Of a stretch of DNA of 64,000 bases, positions 25,561 to 37,286 are shown in pieces. Under the pieces are notes generated by a model, which saw only the letters and a program-made list of their open reading frames with translations, was not told where the DNA came from and made no database searches. The DNA is from Coleophoma eucalyptorum (lineage: Eukaryota; Ascomycota; Leotiomycetes; Helotiales; Dermateaceae), in contig JALRME010000001.1 of NCBI GenBank assembly GCA_026120035.1, positions 2,679,909 to 2,743,908 of the forward strand, written 5' to 3'. Every line of letters begins with the position of its first letter. Position 1 is the first letter of the stretch. The position numbers and the translations under genes are program-made.

Positions 25561-27930
25561 AGTCAGGTCCCTCCCACCCACACCACACCATTCCTCTGCG
25601 GCCCCCGTCCCTGCCCGGCTCCGACCCTGGCACCCTCAACCTGCACGCTTCTTCTAAGTAGGACAAATCCAGTAGGTTATCGTGGTCCAAATGAATGAAA
25701 ACGGCGGCGATCTTTGCTTGCATAGTAAGTGGCTGTGCGGTCCTCCAAGAACTGCTCCGCCGGTTTGTCTGTCAGTATCAGTATCAGTATCGGCGCCAGT
25801 GTCAGCTTCAGTATCTCACGTTAAGAGACTCACTCTTTGAACTGCCTGCCCCCCTCCCCCCCCCCAGTCAACCAGGAAAGGCGGTCAGAGTTAGATAAGT
25901 CACATACCAGACACAGCACCAAGACCCTCCTCCCATCCACTTGCACCCTTCAGGTTCAGTGAGCGTGTTTACCATTCTCTCCGAGTATGCGCCGACAAAC
26001 TCTTCTTGTGCTGTGTTTGGGGCCAACGTCCCTGGGAGGGAGTCATGAACCCAAACCAGCTGGTATGGATGGCAAGGACCATTCAGCGCTGGAACACGTA
26101 TCCTGGCGTGTGTTGTGGAGAGCGATCACGACAACCAGCGACGACCAGGGAGTCGACAGCAGAGGTTCGCAAACAGCCTGTGCTATTGGCCATTTGAATT
26201 CCAATTCTATGCCTGCTCGATGCTCAACCTCCACTCTGCCGCGCCTGCCTGGGCCAGGACAACGTCCTCGTTCTGCCTCCGACGATTCCTGTCAGGGCTG
26301 GCAGCTCGCACTGACAACTTCCTCAATGCCCTCCCTCCACCTTCTACAGAATGCACGTGGGATCAAGGGAAGGATACGGATCCCACAGTTATCGGTGTAG
26401 GGGAAAAGACCAGGCACACCATGTCATGCCACGCCACGCCTTGGTCAATACTCAAATCTCACGAGAAGAGGGTCTACCACAGAAGAATATCGAATTCCAT
26501 CGCTAACATCCACCCTGATGGATTCGACGCTGATCTTGTGATGGGGCTTCTGCTCTTCTTTGGTTGTTCTAGAGGATCAACAAGCCTCACCCACCGTCGT
26601 AGAGATTTAAGATCATTTGAATCTCTAATCTCGGGCCTTGCAAAAGAGATGGAGCCTGACATCACCATGTGGTCAGTGACAGGTGCTATCTCGTCCTTCG
26701 AAGTCGATGAAGATCTCAATATCTGTTCGTGAGGCTCCTCCACACTAATCCTGGTCTGAGATACGGCATGGCCGGTTGCTGTTGGGACGAGTATGGCATC
26801 ATCCTGTTGCCAGTTGACAGCGGAGTAGATCTTCATTTTGTGCACGCATGATAAGATTGTTCATTTCATTGTTCATGTGCCAGATGGCTGTGCTAGAATG
26901 GTTCTTCTTCGGGCCAAGTGAGCAGGATCAAGCCCAAATTTGGTTGCTCAACAGACTTGTTTAGCCTTTGCAGACTTTGTTTACCCGGAAGAAAAGTCAA
27001 GCGAGCTTCGACAATGATTGCTACTCTGTTGCAATCTCCAAGAATACAGCGAAGAATGGAGCGAGTAGGGCGGGAGGGTGTGTTTTGGACACAGAGTAGA
27101 GGTAGGTTCCCTACTGGCTCAGATGCTACCGTTTATCACCACACAGAACAACCTTCAATGGAGCCGCGAGCTTAGGTTCCCAAGAGATGGTTACTTAGGA
27201 CTTGTTATGCCTGTTGATATTGGTGTTAGAAGTACTTAGTCTCAACAAGCTGTGTGTATGAATAGCCTTGAGCGGACTTTGCTAGCACGTTCCTACTGCT
27301 CACGTTCTAGTCCTTGTCAATAAGACAAAGAAAACTCCCCCTTCTTGAGCATCAATGAGGCAATATTCCTTTCACAGGAGATGGGAAGTCTCGAGTATGA
27401 ACGACCAAAGAACTGGGCGGTGGAACTCACTGCAAAGTAGTTGATGAGTCTCATGCTCAGAGTACACAGGCTTTCAAGCAGACTAGGGCACCAAAATGTC
27501 TTTCGGTTGCTTATCTCCAACCAGCTTACTTCGCAGAAGTGTGAACATTGTCGTAGAAGGTACAAATCTCATACTTTGACCAGTCACGGTATCATCTGTC
27601 CATCTATGTTTGAACTCCACCTGGATCATGTTGAAAAAAACTGTCCAGGTCATGAACATATATTATTTCACCGCACAGAGGTCAGAAAGGGGGAGGGGGG
27701 TGTTCAATCACCTTATTTTGGCTATATAACTAATTCCCAAAGACTTTGTTTCCAACTCAAGTTCTGTTGTATATTTATCCTGGCCTACTCATCCTACAAT
27801 ATCATAACCGGTGGTTGATTTCATCTAGAGATTATAGATTCCGGATCTTGTTTCGCCCCCATACCCAATTCATGATTCGAGATAGTCTAGAATTACTCAC
27901 ATTAAACATGTATACTCAAGCAGCACTCTT

Positions 27931-27944
27931 CCCCCCCCCCCCCC
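27931..27944. repeat. Poly-C run of 14
   Basis: Fourteen C followed by TTCCCC in intergenic DNA; length may be unreliable in assembly. Confidence 0.85.
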
Positions 27945-29031
27945 TTCCCCTACACCCGATTACCAAGAGGGCCAATAAATACCTTCCGCTGCACCAACCA
28001 TTGCACAAACAAACAAGAGAAACCCAAGAAGAAAAAGACAAGCGGAGAGGGAAAAAAACCAGACAATAATATATTTTTCCTATTATTAAACAAAGGACCA
28101 GTATAATGATGTGCAGCCAACTACGTCTTGGAATGGTTGCAAAAAAAAACAAAAAAAAAAACATAGAGGTTTGGTCTATCTAACCGAACACAGAGACATG
28201 AGGTAGCCCCCCCCCATCTCCTTTCCCCCAGTATTTCGCCCTCGTGTCCCCGGCCGGCCGGCGAGTACCTAGGATCAAGAATGTATAGGTACAACTATTG
28301 AGAAGGAGAAGCATACTTCTATGATATTATGGATGTCGAGTAGGGAGAGCCAGCGAACCATTCCTTTACACGCGAGTTTACAACACGGAAAACAATACCG
28401 ACCAGCCCGCCCTTCTACCGGTACGGATTGAAGGCTAAAAACATTGTGAAGCGGGTTGCGTATTAGCCAGGCCGGCTGTTTCAAATAAACCGTTTTATTA
28501 CGCTTTGTAGTCTTCCTATAAGACTATTGGTTTTTGTAAAGTTCCTCCGCTACCTGCTCACTTTGATCAAACCAAAGATTATTCACATTCAACAGACAGA
28601 TAGCGTCAATGCTACTAGATCATTACTTGAATTTTCTATGCTCTAGCTAATGAACCCAAGTGCACATATTCTGTGTACACACCGAGAGATGACAACCCAC
28701 CCCTGCAAGGCAGCCTTGTGACGTGGCGGCCGAAGTCTTATGTACAAAGAGAAGATCGTGAGAGACGGAAGAACATGAGGGAGTATCTCTAGACATTAGG
28801 TTTGAGCAAAAAAAAAGGAGAAAAGAGAATAGGCCATTGAAGTCCGTCGACTCGTAAAGGGAGCTTTGAAACAGGCTACAAAAAGGACGTGCAGATGAGC
28901 AAGAACTATGCGCTGTGGTATGTGGAACTCGAGATAAGTACGCCCAAGAGAAATGAACAAAGAAAATAGTGGAAGGCTTCCCAACCTATCCTGAACGCCT
29001 GACCAACCCATACGCCTTCATTATTGCTGTA

Positions 29032-32000
29032 TCAAATCACAGGTGCTTTCTCACCACCGCCACGACCAAGCGAGCTGAAGAGCTCTTCTGGGGGAAGTCG
29101 TGACATTCCTCCATGTCTGTCAAAACTGCTGGTTGGTGCTGGCATATATCCTTCACGTTTACGTCGTATCCTTTCTGCGAGGATACCGGCGACGACAAGT
29201 AGGAAGATAAGTCCAAGCGCGATAGCGAGGGCAATGAGAACGATGAGACCCTTTGCAATATGTTTTTCTACGGGTTGTTAGCATGAATCAGGTAAGTGCG
29301 AAAGGTGGTGACATACTGCCTGCGCTGAAAGTATTCTGCTCCTGAGTGAAGATCTGGGAGAGGCTACCGCTACTATTGGCTGATGAGCTGGTCAGGGCGA
29401 AAGGTGTATAGTCTGTTCCGTTGAATAAAGCGGCAGACGCATTTCCGAACCCAGGAAGGACCAAGGCGCCAGTAATTAGAAGCGTCTGACCAGCATCTAC
29501 GGTAGAAGTGGATGCATGGTTTTTAGAAAGTGTCAGAACCTCCAACCCTCTGATGTTCGTACCACTTTCAAGGGTATAGCCAACGGAAGTGAAGGAAGTT
29601 CCATCATATTTCATTAAGAATGCTGAGCCATTGTTAGCAGTACCTGCAACCCAGAGTTCGGATGCAGCAGTATTGGCTGCAGCAAGCGCTGAAACAGGCC
29701 CAGGAATGGCGTCTGCACCGACCGCTGCTGTCCACACTGCAGTCTTGGAGTCATAGGTTGCAAGAGAGGCGTTGCTTCCACTAACAGTGAGCGAACCGCC
29801 CACAATCAGAGAAGTTGAGCTGGCCCAGACCATGGCATTTGCTGTACCAGCTAAATTGCTTCCTGGTTGGTTCCACTGAGAGGTGGATGTAGTGTAGAAA
29901 CAAACGCCAGGGCACGAGAGAGACCCAGCACTTGCAAAACTTCCTGCAACATAAACATTGGATGAACTTGGTTGTGTTGCAATGGCTTTGACAGCAACTG
30001 CTGTTCCGGACAAAGCTGGTGGCTGGTTATTGAAAGTCGCAGTGGCTAGGTCGTACGACAAAAGCCCGTTGATGCTTGCTCCGTTGACGGTTCCTGTCAA
30101 AGACCCTCCGGCCCAAAGAGTATTACCCTGAACAGCTAAAGCCAAGATGGTAGAGCTATTTGAGAGCGAAGACCCTACGCCTGTCACAGCATCCGAATCC
30201 GAACCATCGATGAATGCGAGATTGCTAACAGCGGAGCCGTTGGACCCGCTGGCAGTGAAATGGCCACCAAGAATAGTGATATTGTGGCTACTGGTTTCAT
30301 AAAATGCACCCGTGACAACTCCACTCAAATTTTGGCTGCCTGAACTGGCCGAGCTTGTTGATGGCTGAATTCGAATCGGAAGAGAGCTTAAGCTGGATGA
30401 CAAGGCAGCAACTCCGTTCGCAGCCAATTGATTGGACGAAACCGAGCCACCGAACAGTGTCCCTCCTCCTGGCATATCTACGGCTGTTGTGAGCGCTCCG
30501 TTGATTTCCATACTTGAGACATCCAGGTTCTGAAGCCAATTCTTACGAGACGGAACCCAAATTGCGAACCCAGAGACCGCAATAGAAGAATTGCTGTTAA
30601 ACGCCAATATTTCGCTGAAGTCTCCAGTGAGGGTGATGACAATCTCAGGAGTACTGCTGCTGATGTTCAAAGCCAATGGGACTATGCTATTGACACGACC
30701 ATTCACTCCAGAACCAAGGGCACTCCATGTGTTCTGGGACACGTCATAGGCAGCCACATTGCTCAATCCTGTGGTGCCGCCTGAATTGGTGTCTGAGAAG
30801 TTTCCTCCAACATAGAGGGTATCATTAAGGAGCATCGTCAAGACTTCTCCGTTCAAACCGCCACCACTCAATGAGGCGGAGTCACTACCACTGATTGAGA
30901 AGATATGATGGAATGAGCTCGAAGTGAAGTTACCTCCAATGAATGTGGTGCTTCCAGAGGTGACAAGCGCATTGACACCAGAGCCAGTGTTCAAGCTCAT
31001 GCCGGCCTTGTCGAAAGCCGATGAAGAGAATTCAGTTGTGTTGACTACCGCTTCACTTGGATCATACTCGAAAATGCTGTTCAGTCCGCTGTCTGAGTCT
31101 ATAAGAGTGAATCCGACTCTTTGAGCTACAACGGACATATTGGCAAAAGCTGAGCCGGCTACAGGTGACAGAGTCACGGATGGCCTGAATGATGATGTGC
31201 TTGCCTCAATGTACCCAAAGTAGACCTGATCATATTTGTCATAGTTGTTTGTTTGAAAAAGTTGAGTCTGGAAGCCCGTATTGCTTGTACTCGTAGACAT
31301 GGTGCCGGTGATGTTGACTTGGCCACGAGAGCTACATGTTGCAGTTTGAAGGCAGCCTGGCGTATACATGTTGACAGAGTAATTTCCAGACTGCTTGATA
31401 TCTGGAAGGAAGATAACGGAAGCCGATTCGGTAGCATTGTCGAGCGTGACCGTAAGATATTCCGACGTGCTTTGGAGCGACGGACTCACCACCCACGGCC
31501 CTGTAGACGTTGCTGTGGAGGCAGTTGTAATACTGTTGCAGGTTGGCTCGTTGAAATCGTTTATTGCGTAAGCGAAGATATCGTCCTCAAAAAGCTCAAT
31601 CCCATTTAGCCCACCACCGCTGCCGTACCAAGCAGATATATCAATCCGGAATCCATTCATACCAATGACATTGACGAAGTGAAAGTCTTGGAATGTGACG
31701 CTCGAGTTGCTGCTTAGAGGGCATTCGGAAGTGCATGACTGGTTCTGACCTGTGACTGGATCAATGTAGGTGAAATTCATTATACCATTGATGGGAAGAG
31801 CGGTATATCTCCATGTCTCGGTGCCACGTCCATCTTGATGTGTGTTGTATAATCTCAGCTTTGTGGGTTGAAATCCAAACCCAAATTCCGCAGTCCAGGA
31901 ACCGGCGGTGTTGTCAGCCAAGAGCCAGGTATCACCTGCACCATCCGTACCATTTGTTTTGCAAACTATATTGGTAGGATCGCTGAAGCCAGTAGTTGTC

Positions 32001-32734
32001 GTCGAAGAAACTGCTGTAATATTGGCGCCCGAAATGTTGATGATCTGCTGATCTGGTTCAATTGGACCTGTTGCATTTCCAAGGCCGGTGAAAGAACCCC
32101 CAAAGATGATGTGACCGTTGGAAATACGGGAAATAGAAGTGACTGGTCCATTAAATCCTTCAAATGGAAGATTCGTCCACCCAGCTGTCCCAACCCAGGC
32201 AATGGCGTTAGTCGAGTTGGCTCCTCGAAAGCTTCCCCCAACATATACTGAGTTTGTACTCTGATCACAGAGTAGAGCAGATACCTGGCCGGACAAGCCA
32301 GGAAGTGGAGTAATTGAGGAGGTGTTTGGATTGAACAGTGCAATGCCCTGTGACTCGATCCCTTCTAAACTGGTGAAGTTTCCTCCGATAATGACGCCAG
32401 CCATCGTGCCATCCTCCATCACGAAGGAGCACATAGCTTGAATACCTGCATCCGCTTTCGCAAGTGATGCGAAATCCCCGTTTGGGAATCGCGATAGAAC
32501 CGCCTGACTTCCATCTGTGCTGAAACCATCTTCACTTTGTCCTTCGAACTGGTAGAGCGATATACCGTCAAAATCTCCTGCGATAGCTACCCTTCCCAGT
32601 TGCGACAGGTCGAGATTCGGTGACGGTACAGAATTAAAGGTAATTGCGCGTGTGGTCGCCGTGAAGATTGCCAGAAGTCCTAGCTGTAATAAGTTCTGGC
32701 CCCTCGTTGGACTCCTCCTTGAAGAGAACTTCAT
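29032..32734 (-). CDS. RAX2: Rax2-like bud-site / polarity landmark protein
   Basis: Large single-pass surface protein; in yeast it marks the bud site with Rax1, and in filamentous fungi it is tied to polarised growth. Exon 1 32734-29317, intron 29316-29268 (GTATGT...CGTAG with CTAAC), exon 2 29267-29032; 1217 aa. Residues 1-31 form a signal peptide (LLAIFTATTRA, cleavage before ITF). The family hallmark LSQLGRVAIAGDFDGISLY follows. The long ectodomain is rich in S, T, N and G with many N-x-S/T sites and Kelch-like repeats of the form YVGGNFSD / LWAGGSLTG. The transmembrane helix (GLIVLIALAIALGLIFLLVVAGIL) and the cytoplasmic AERIRRKREGYMPAP tail come from exon 2. Without the intron the protein would lack its anchor. 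Confidence 0.93.
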
Positions 32735-34346
32735 CGCTCGTCGCGACGAGGGTTAAGCGGAAGGGATCGTGCTTGATCGAGGCGACAATAGTCAGCGGCC
32801 CCAATTGACGTTACTGTCAAACGTGTCGCTATTCCTTATCATTGGCAAAGGGGCCACTCCATCACGAATCGACCTTCCCAGACGTTTGTTTGTCGTGAGC
32901 GCTGTCAGGAGGATCAATGCTGCGGGTGTCGCTGTTGCGGAGATTGGAGATGAGGCGTTTCTGTTAGCGTGTTCTATTAATTGGCTAGAGCTCAAGCCCC
33001 AAGACAAGACGTGAGACCGGATGAAAAAGTGGTCTTGCTAGACAACGCGGTGATCTACTAAGACTGGCTATGAAGTTGGATTGGTGTCCTTTTCAGAGTG
33101 AATTACAGATCTCCTTCTCAAATCTGACCAGAATTGAGGCGCGCTAGACTGGCCTGATTGTTTTATCCTTCGCGACGTTTCTGAGGCAGGTATCTGTAGC
33201 GTGCTTTGATTTGAATGAGCGTTTAGAAGGCGTACAATTTGTCAAAGACCCTGGTATTATGTGTGTGTGACGAAGAGAATGAGATAAAGATCGTGATGAT
33301 GTCAAGCTTGACGATTGATTGTCCTATTCTTGCGGAAAACGAGTGTAGGGTGAAAGGTCGAGCCTGGTACGGGGTAAAAAGTGTCAGCTTTCGCACACGT
33401 CAGGGCTCTAGCAACGGCCACCGAGGACCATGCAACGCCAGCACGCACCTTTCGTAAACAGCGGGAGCACCGGTTCGAATGAATGACTAGAAGGAAAGAG
33501 TCGTTTTTTTTGGTTGTTGCTGTGTTGTTGCTTTTGGCCGATGAAGATCAGCTGGGAAAAGGAGAAGTCTCGCAGACTCGCCTGAGTGGAAAAGCTGATG
33601 GCGGGCATTCATTCGGTAACGATGTTCCATGCAAACAAATGGTCTGTGTTTCCCTTGCACTTAACATCGTCACAACCAAGTCTCACGTATCGCTGGCAAT
33701 TCTTGAGTTGCGATTTGTCAAGATCAGATGGCATAGGTTTCACGCTGGCATCTTCCTGGAATCGGCACATGGAATGTATAGTACTCAACGATCTATGTAT
33801 GCCATGATCCTTCTCTCTACGATCATGCAACCTGAAACAGGTAGGAAGCTTTTTGAGGCTGAGTACCTAGATAATATAATCTACGCGTCCGTTGAAAAGC
33901 TTGGACGACTGCAGCTACGGAGAATTATCTTCATCTGAAAAGGAGCTATAAAGGCGGAATTATTGTCACCCTGCGTACCGGTTTTCGGGGGTTGAGACTA
34001 AGGCATCACTTTCCATGATTTTTCTGGAAGTGTTTTGACTAGTGCCTATTTTGTTCTAGGGAGATCGATCTCAGCAATCGCGAAGCAACACTGATTTTGA
34101 AGGCTACCTCTGTGAGCAGAGCATTTTGAAGCCCTCGTCTAGTGTGCTCATAGCAATCTTTGATATACTTACAACAGTATCATTTCCGCACAGCAAGCAC
34201 CCAGCCTAAGTCATAAGTGGAAGACCAGGTTGTCGATTATGATGTAGACATTAGGAACCTAGGAGGCTTTCCACCTATATATACTTGTAGTACTGTGAAC
34301 CGGAGTCTAGCAGCTACGTCAATCCCTGGCCAAAATCGACTGACCT
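32735..34346. other. Intergenic, 1.6 kb
   Basis: Promoter side of RAX2 on the left and 3' side of LCL3 on the right. A 151-codon open frame at 33483-33938 (plus) begins with a signal-like hydrophobic stretch, but it has no recognisable domain and a competing frame on the other strand; it is not called as a gene. Confidence 0.55.
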
Positions 34347-35178
34347 TTATTCCTTAACTGCTGCAGTTCTTCTCTTATACTCCCGTGGACTTTCATAGTC
34401 CTTTAAATTCCCAGACCACATTCCAAGCTTCTTTTTCTTTGCCCTCAGCTCAACTCGGCGATATTTTTCTTCGAAATCGCCAAACTCAGCACCAGTATTT
34501 GCCTCGTAAACGGTCGCGTATCCTGCTTTCAGCATCTCCAGTCCAACATCCTTTCGCAAGAGGAAGCGGCGCACCCAAACCGTGGCAACAACACGCTCAT
34601 ACTGGTCTCTCTTGTATATGTATGCTCGAACTCTTCGATTCAAGATATAGTTCTTAAGCCAGGCGAGGGCTTCATCGGAGAACGGTTGGGCGGTCTTGCC
34701 AAAATGCGCTCCTTCTGGAGCATCAATGCCTGCTATCCGTACCTGAATCTATGATTGTAAGCGCGCGAATATATCAGACAAGCAATCAATCACATACTGT
34801 CTTGCCTTTCAGATCCGCTTTCTTTTCGGGTATCTTTCGCCATGGTAACCAACCCCAACCAGTCATTCTACCACCTGGAGTATGGAAGAGATGAAAATTA
34901 TCGCCATCTCCCACGCGTGTGACCTGCCCAAAGAGGCTCCTTTTCCGAAACGCTTTAGGGCCTATATGAGTCGCTTCAGGTATGCGACGTATGTAGGTGC
35001 GGTATACTTTGGCAGACACTAGTATGGTGGTTGTGAGGAGGATGGTAGGTACTATGGTTCGGGGATCTGTATAATGTTGCCAATCGGTAGCTCGAAGGCT
35101 GTCTGTCCATGACACTGGCTTTCTATCATCCTTCTCGTGGTCCCTGTCGGAATTTGAAGACCATGGTGGCCATCGCAT
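34347..35178 (-). CDS. LCL3: Lcl3-type membrane-anchored nuclease (SNase fold)
   Basis: Predicted endonuclease of the thermonuclease (SNase) family, described as mitochondrial-membrane associated in yeast; its substrate is not established. Exon 1 35178-34798, intron 34797-34749 (GTATGT...CATAG), exon 2 34748-34347; 260 aa. An alternative acceptor 6 nt downstream (TTCAG) would drop two residues; the upstream one gives TIQVRIAG, closer to the family. A hydrophobic anchor lies at about residues 43-60 ([18 protein letters not shown]). The SNase domain begins at [14 protein letters not shown] and includes [43 protein letters not shown] and the family's KKLGMWSG ending. Length is typical. The gene lies in tandem upstream of OGG1's 3' end. 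Confidence 0.93.
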
Positions 35179-35551
35179 CGTGGTGAAGAGTGCGGAGATC
35201 CTGTGGGGAGGTTATCAAACTCGCTTGAGGTTGGCGCTCGTCAAAGAAACTTTGAGGCTCAAGAATAATGTCGAGAGTCTGGCGAGCAGAGCTGCCCCTT
35301 AATATGATAATCAAGGTACACGGCTACATAACCAGTAGGATGCTGTATCTGAAGTCGCAAGAATAAAACTATCTTGTCATATACTGTATTTAAATAGTAC
35401 CCAACTTTTACCTAAACGGCCTTAGAAATGCCTGAGCTTGACTTCGGTGCCATTCTGTTCACTATTCGTGCTTTTGCGAAATTTACCATTGTGAGTGTTT
35501 GAGAAGCTTTCTTAGTCCCAAATTAAGTTTATTCTTTCTATAATTACAGAG
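35179..35551. other. LCL3 promoter / OGG1 terminator spacer
   Basis: 373 bp between the LCL3 start and the OGG1 stop, both on the minus strand, so it must serve as OGG1 3' flank and LCL3 promoter. Nothing else is supported. Confidence 0.5.
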
Positions 35552-36886
35552 CTAGCTCCATCTCCTCCTTTTCGCGCGTTGAGACCGCGAGCTTTCAAGT
35601 AAGACTTTGTTCTCCTTCTTGTCCTCAGACATTTCCTCCTTCACCGCTGGGACTACAAGCTTCCTTTTAGTAGTAACAAGGGTCTCTTCCATAAGGTCCC
35701 CATCCTCTTGTTTAATCTTAATCTCTTCCACATCAACTTCAATCTTAGCAGCGACCTTGTCCGAGAACGTTCTCAAATCAGCTGCAAAGAGCACCGAGTG
35801 TGCCCAGCCTGCTTCCTGGCCCCATAGCTGGCGAAAATGATCTCCTACAGCATCGTAGGTAGCCTTGGTTAAGCTCTTGTGCTTCCCTTTCCCAAACTTA
35901 TAGTCGCGTTGAGCAAACTGCCAGACATGAGTATCTACAGGAACCGATTCTCCCCATCCGAGACCCATTAGACAAACACAATCCGCCACCTTAGGCCCGA
36001 CGCCTTGCAATTGTAGCAACTCTTCATGAGCCTTGCGGTAGCCTGACCTCCCCCCCTCTGGCAGGCTCTTTTGGTCGAGAACATCATTGAAAACCTCAGG
36101 GTTGGCTAAATCCTTTAGCCAGCCTTCAGGCCGCTCATTAGCGACAATTGCTGCTGTTCTAGCAATATACTTAGCACGATACCCAAACCCAAGCTCTCGA
36201 AGGTGTGCCTCAACTCCGGGACCTATCAAAGATGACGGCTGTGGAAAATCATGGAAAGGCTGATCATCCACGTAGCCAATCAATGGCCCATAATGTAGAC
36301 ATAGGTTGTTGACCTGTATAAAATGCTTAGTGTGGGTTTAGGTGTTAAGATAATAGCGGCTTACCATTTGTGAAATCCGGATTATGTTATTATTACTGCT
36401 ACAAATAAAGCCAACAAGCGCCTCCCATGGATCTTGCTTCAGAATCCGTACTCCTGTAAACCTTGGAGCTCTCTTTTTGAAATTCGCATCCGCCAAGGAC
36501 CATTGTTCATACAAAGCAGTCAAGTTCGGACTTAGGTTTAGGTAGTGGCGCAGTAGAGCCTCTGTATCGTCGTTCTCTTCTCCTCGAATAGAAGACTTCG
36601 CAGATGAGGGTGGTGTTATTGGAAGTTTTACTTCTGGCCAGATTGTCTTGAAATATAAATGCGTCGAGTCTTGCTTAAGAGTAATGATGCGGCCCTTTAA
36701 GGAACAAGACCTTCAGATATTTAGCTTCATTGTTCAGAAATTGATTTCAAATCCAGCGGCTTACCACTCATCCTCCCGAAGCTTCTTCCATCTAAAAGAC
36801 TGTCCGCAACGAAGTGTTGTATCTATGCACAACTCCGTAAGACTTACAGGCAGCTTGCGCCAGTCTGAAATTCGAAGGTTGCCCAT
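35552..36886 (-). CDS. OGG1: 8-oxoguanine DNA glycosylase/AP lyase
   Basis: Removes 8-oxoguanine opposite C in base-excision repair (nucleus and/or mitochondria). Three exons: 36886-36765, 36710-36365 and 36313-35552; introns 54 and 51 nt; 409 aa. The N-terminal OGG domain shows the diagnostic LCIDTTLRCGQSFRW and, after splicing, EWSCSLKGRIITLKQD. The middle carries VGFICSSNNNIIRI. The helix-hairpin-helix QLQGVGPKVADC contains the catalytic lysine K264, and VPVDTHVWQFAQRDY holds the catalytic aspartate D283. The C-terminal tail is charged and ends in an NLS-like RAKRRRWS. The first in-frame ATG was chosen; the open frame continues upstream but only with non-ATG codons. The gene is divergent from U2AF65. 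Confidence 0.95.
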
Positions 36887-37286
36887 GCTAGATGCACGAT
36901 AAGGGGACTCGATAGAGACAAGCAATTCGTTTGCGCCGACGTCCAGAACTTTTGTTTTATTCCACAAATATGACAGATGGTTTCAAAGAGAATAGAAGGA
37001 AACTACTCAATTGATTCTCAGGTAGCAGAGTGTGCAGAAAGGAGTGTATCAACTTAGTAAAGAGAGAGAATGGAGGTTGGCCAATTTGGCACGGCTTAAC
37101 CGCACCCCTGTAGACGCGACGTACAGAACATTTTAGCGTGATAAAAACGCCAGCCATCGAGCAAAGGCGAGCTTCTGAGAGCCTCGTCTCGTAGCAAGAG
37201 ATTCGTCCTCTCAAATTCGGTATCAACACACAGGACTCAGTCGCTTTCGCACCCTTACTGAAACTATCTCCAATTACTTCGCCAAG
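36887..37286. promoter_or_regulatory. Divergent intergenic region OGG1/U2AF65
   Basis: 400 bp between the divergent start codons of OGG1 and the U2AF large subunit. Both 5' UTRs and promoters must fall here. No specific motif is assigned. Confidence 0.55.

Larger units (their letters stand above)
16177..29031. other. Gene-poor block, 12.9 kb
   Basis: The longest gene-free stretch of the window, upstream of the zinc-finger gene and bounded on the right by the RAX2 stop. Open frames of up to about 210 codons occur (for example 18510-17872 minus and 26115-26732 plus), but they are low-complexity, lack recognisable domains, have competing frames on the other strand and are not extended by plausible introns. 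No tRNA-like B-box with a matching acceptor stem was found. The left part probably contains a long 5' leader or promoter of the zinc-finger gene. Several microsatellites and homopolymers are listed separately. Confidence 0.6.

Noticed and set aside
26115..26732. 205-codon plus-strand frame
   Set aside because: No recognisable motif; a 123-codon frame overlaps it on the other strand, so it looks like a chance opening.
33470..33490. GGTTCGAAT resembling a tRNA B-box
   Set aside because: No A-box at the right distance and no complementary acceptor or T-stem. Other GTTCGA hits (8.9, 12.2, 16.3, 20.8 kb) failed the same test.
35428..35600. ATG with a 23-codon frame followed by GTGAGT and a later ACAG, looking like a small two-exon gene
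   Set aside because: Both possible acceptors lead to a stop within about 15 codons, and the second exon overlaps the OGG1 C-terminus on the other strand.
36887..36967. N-terminal extension of OGG1
   Set aside because: The frame stays open upstream but offers only a TTG codon, not ATG; the first ATG gives a terminus typical of the family.
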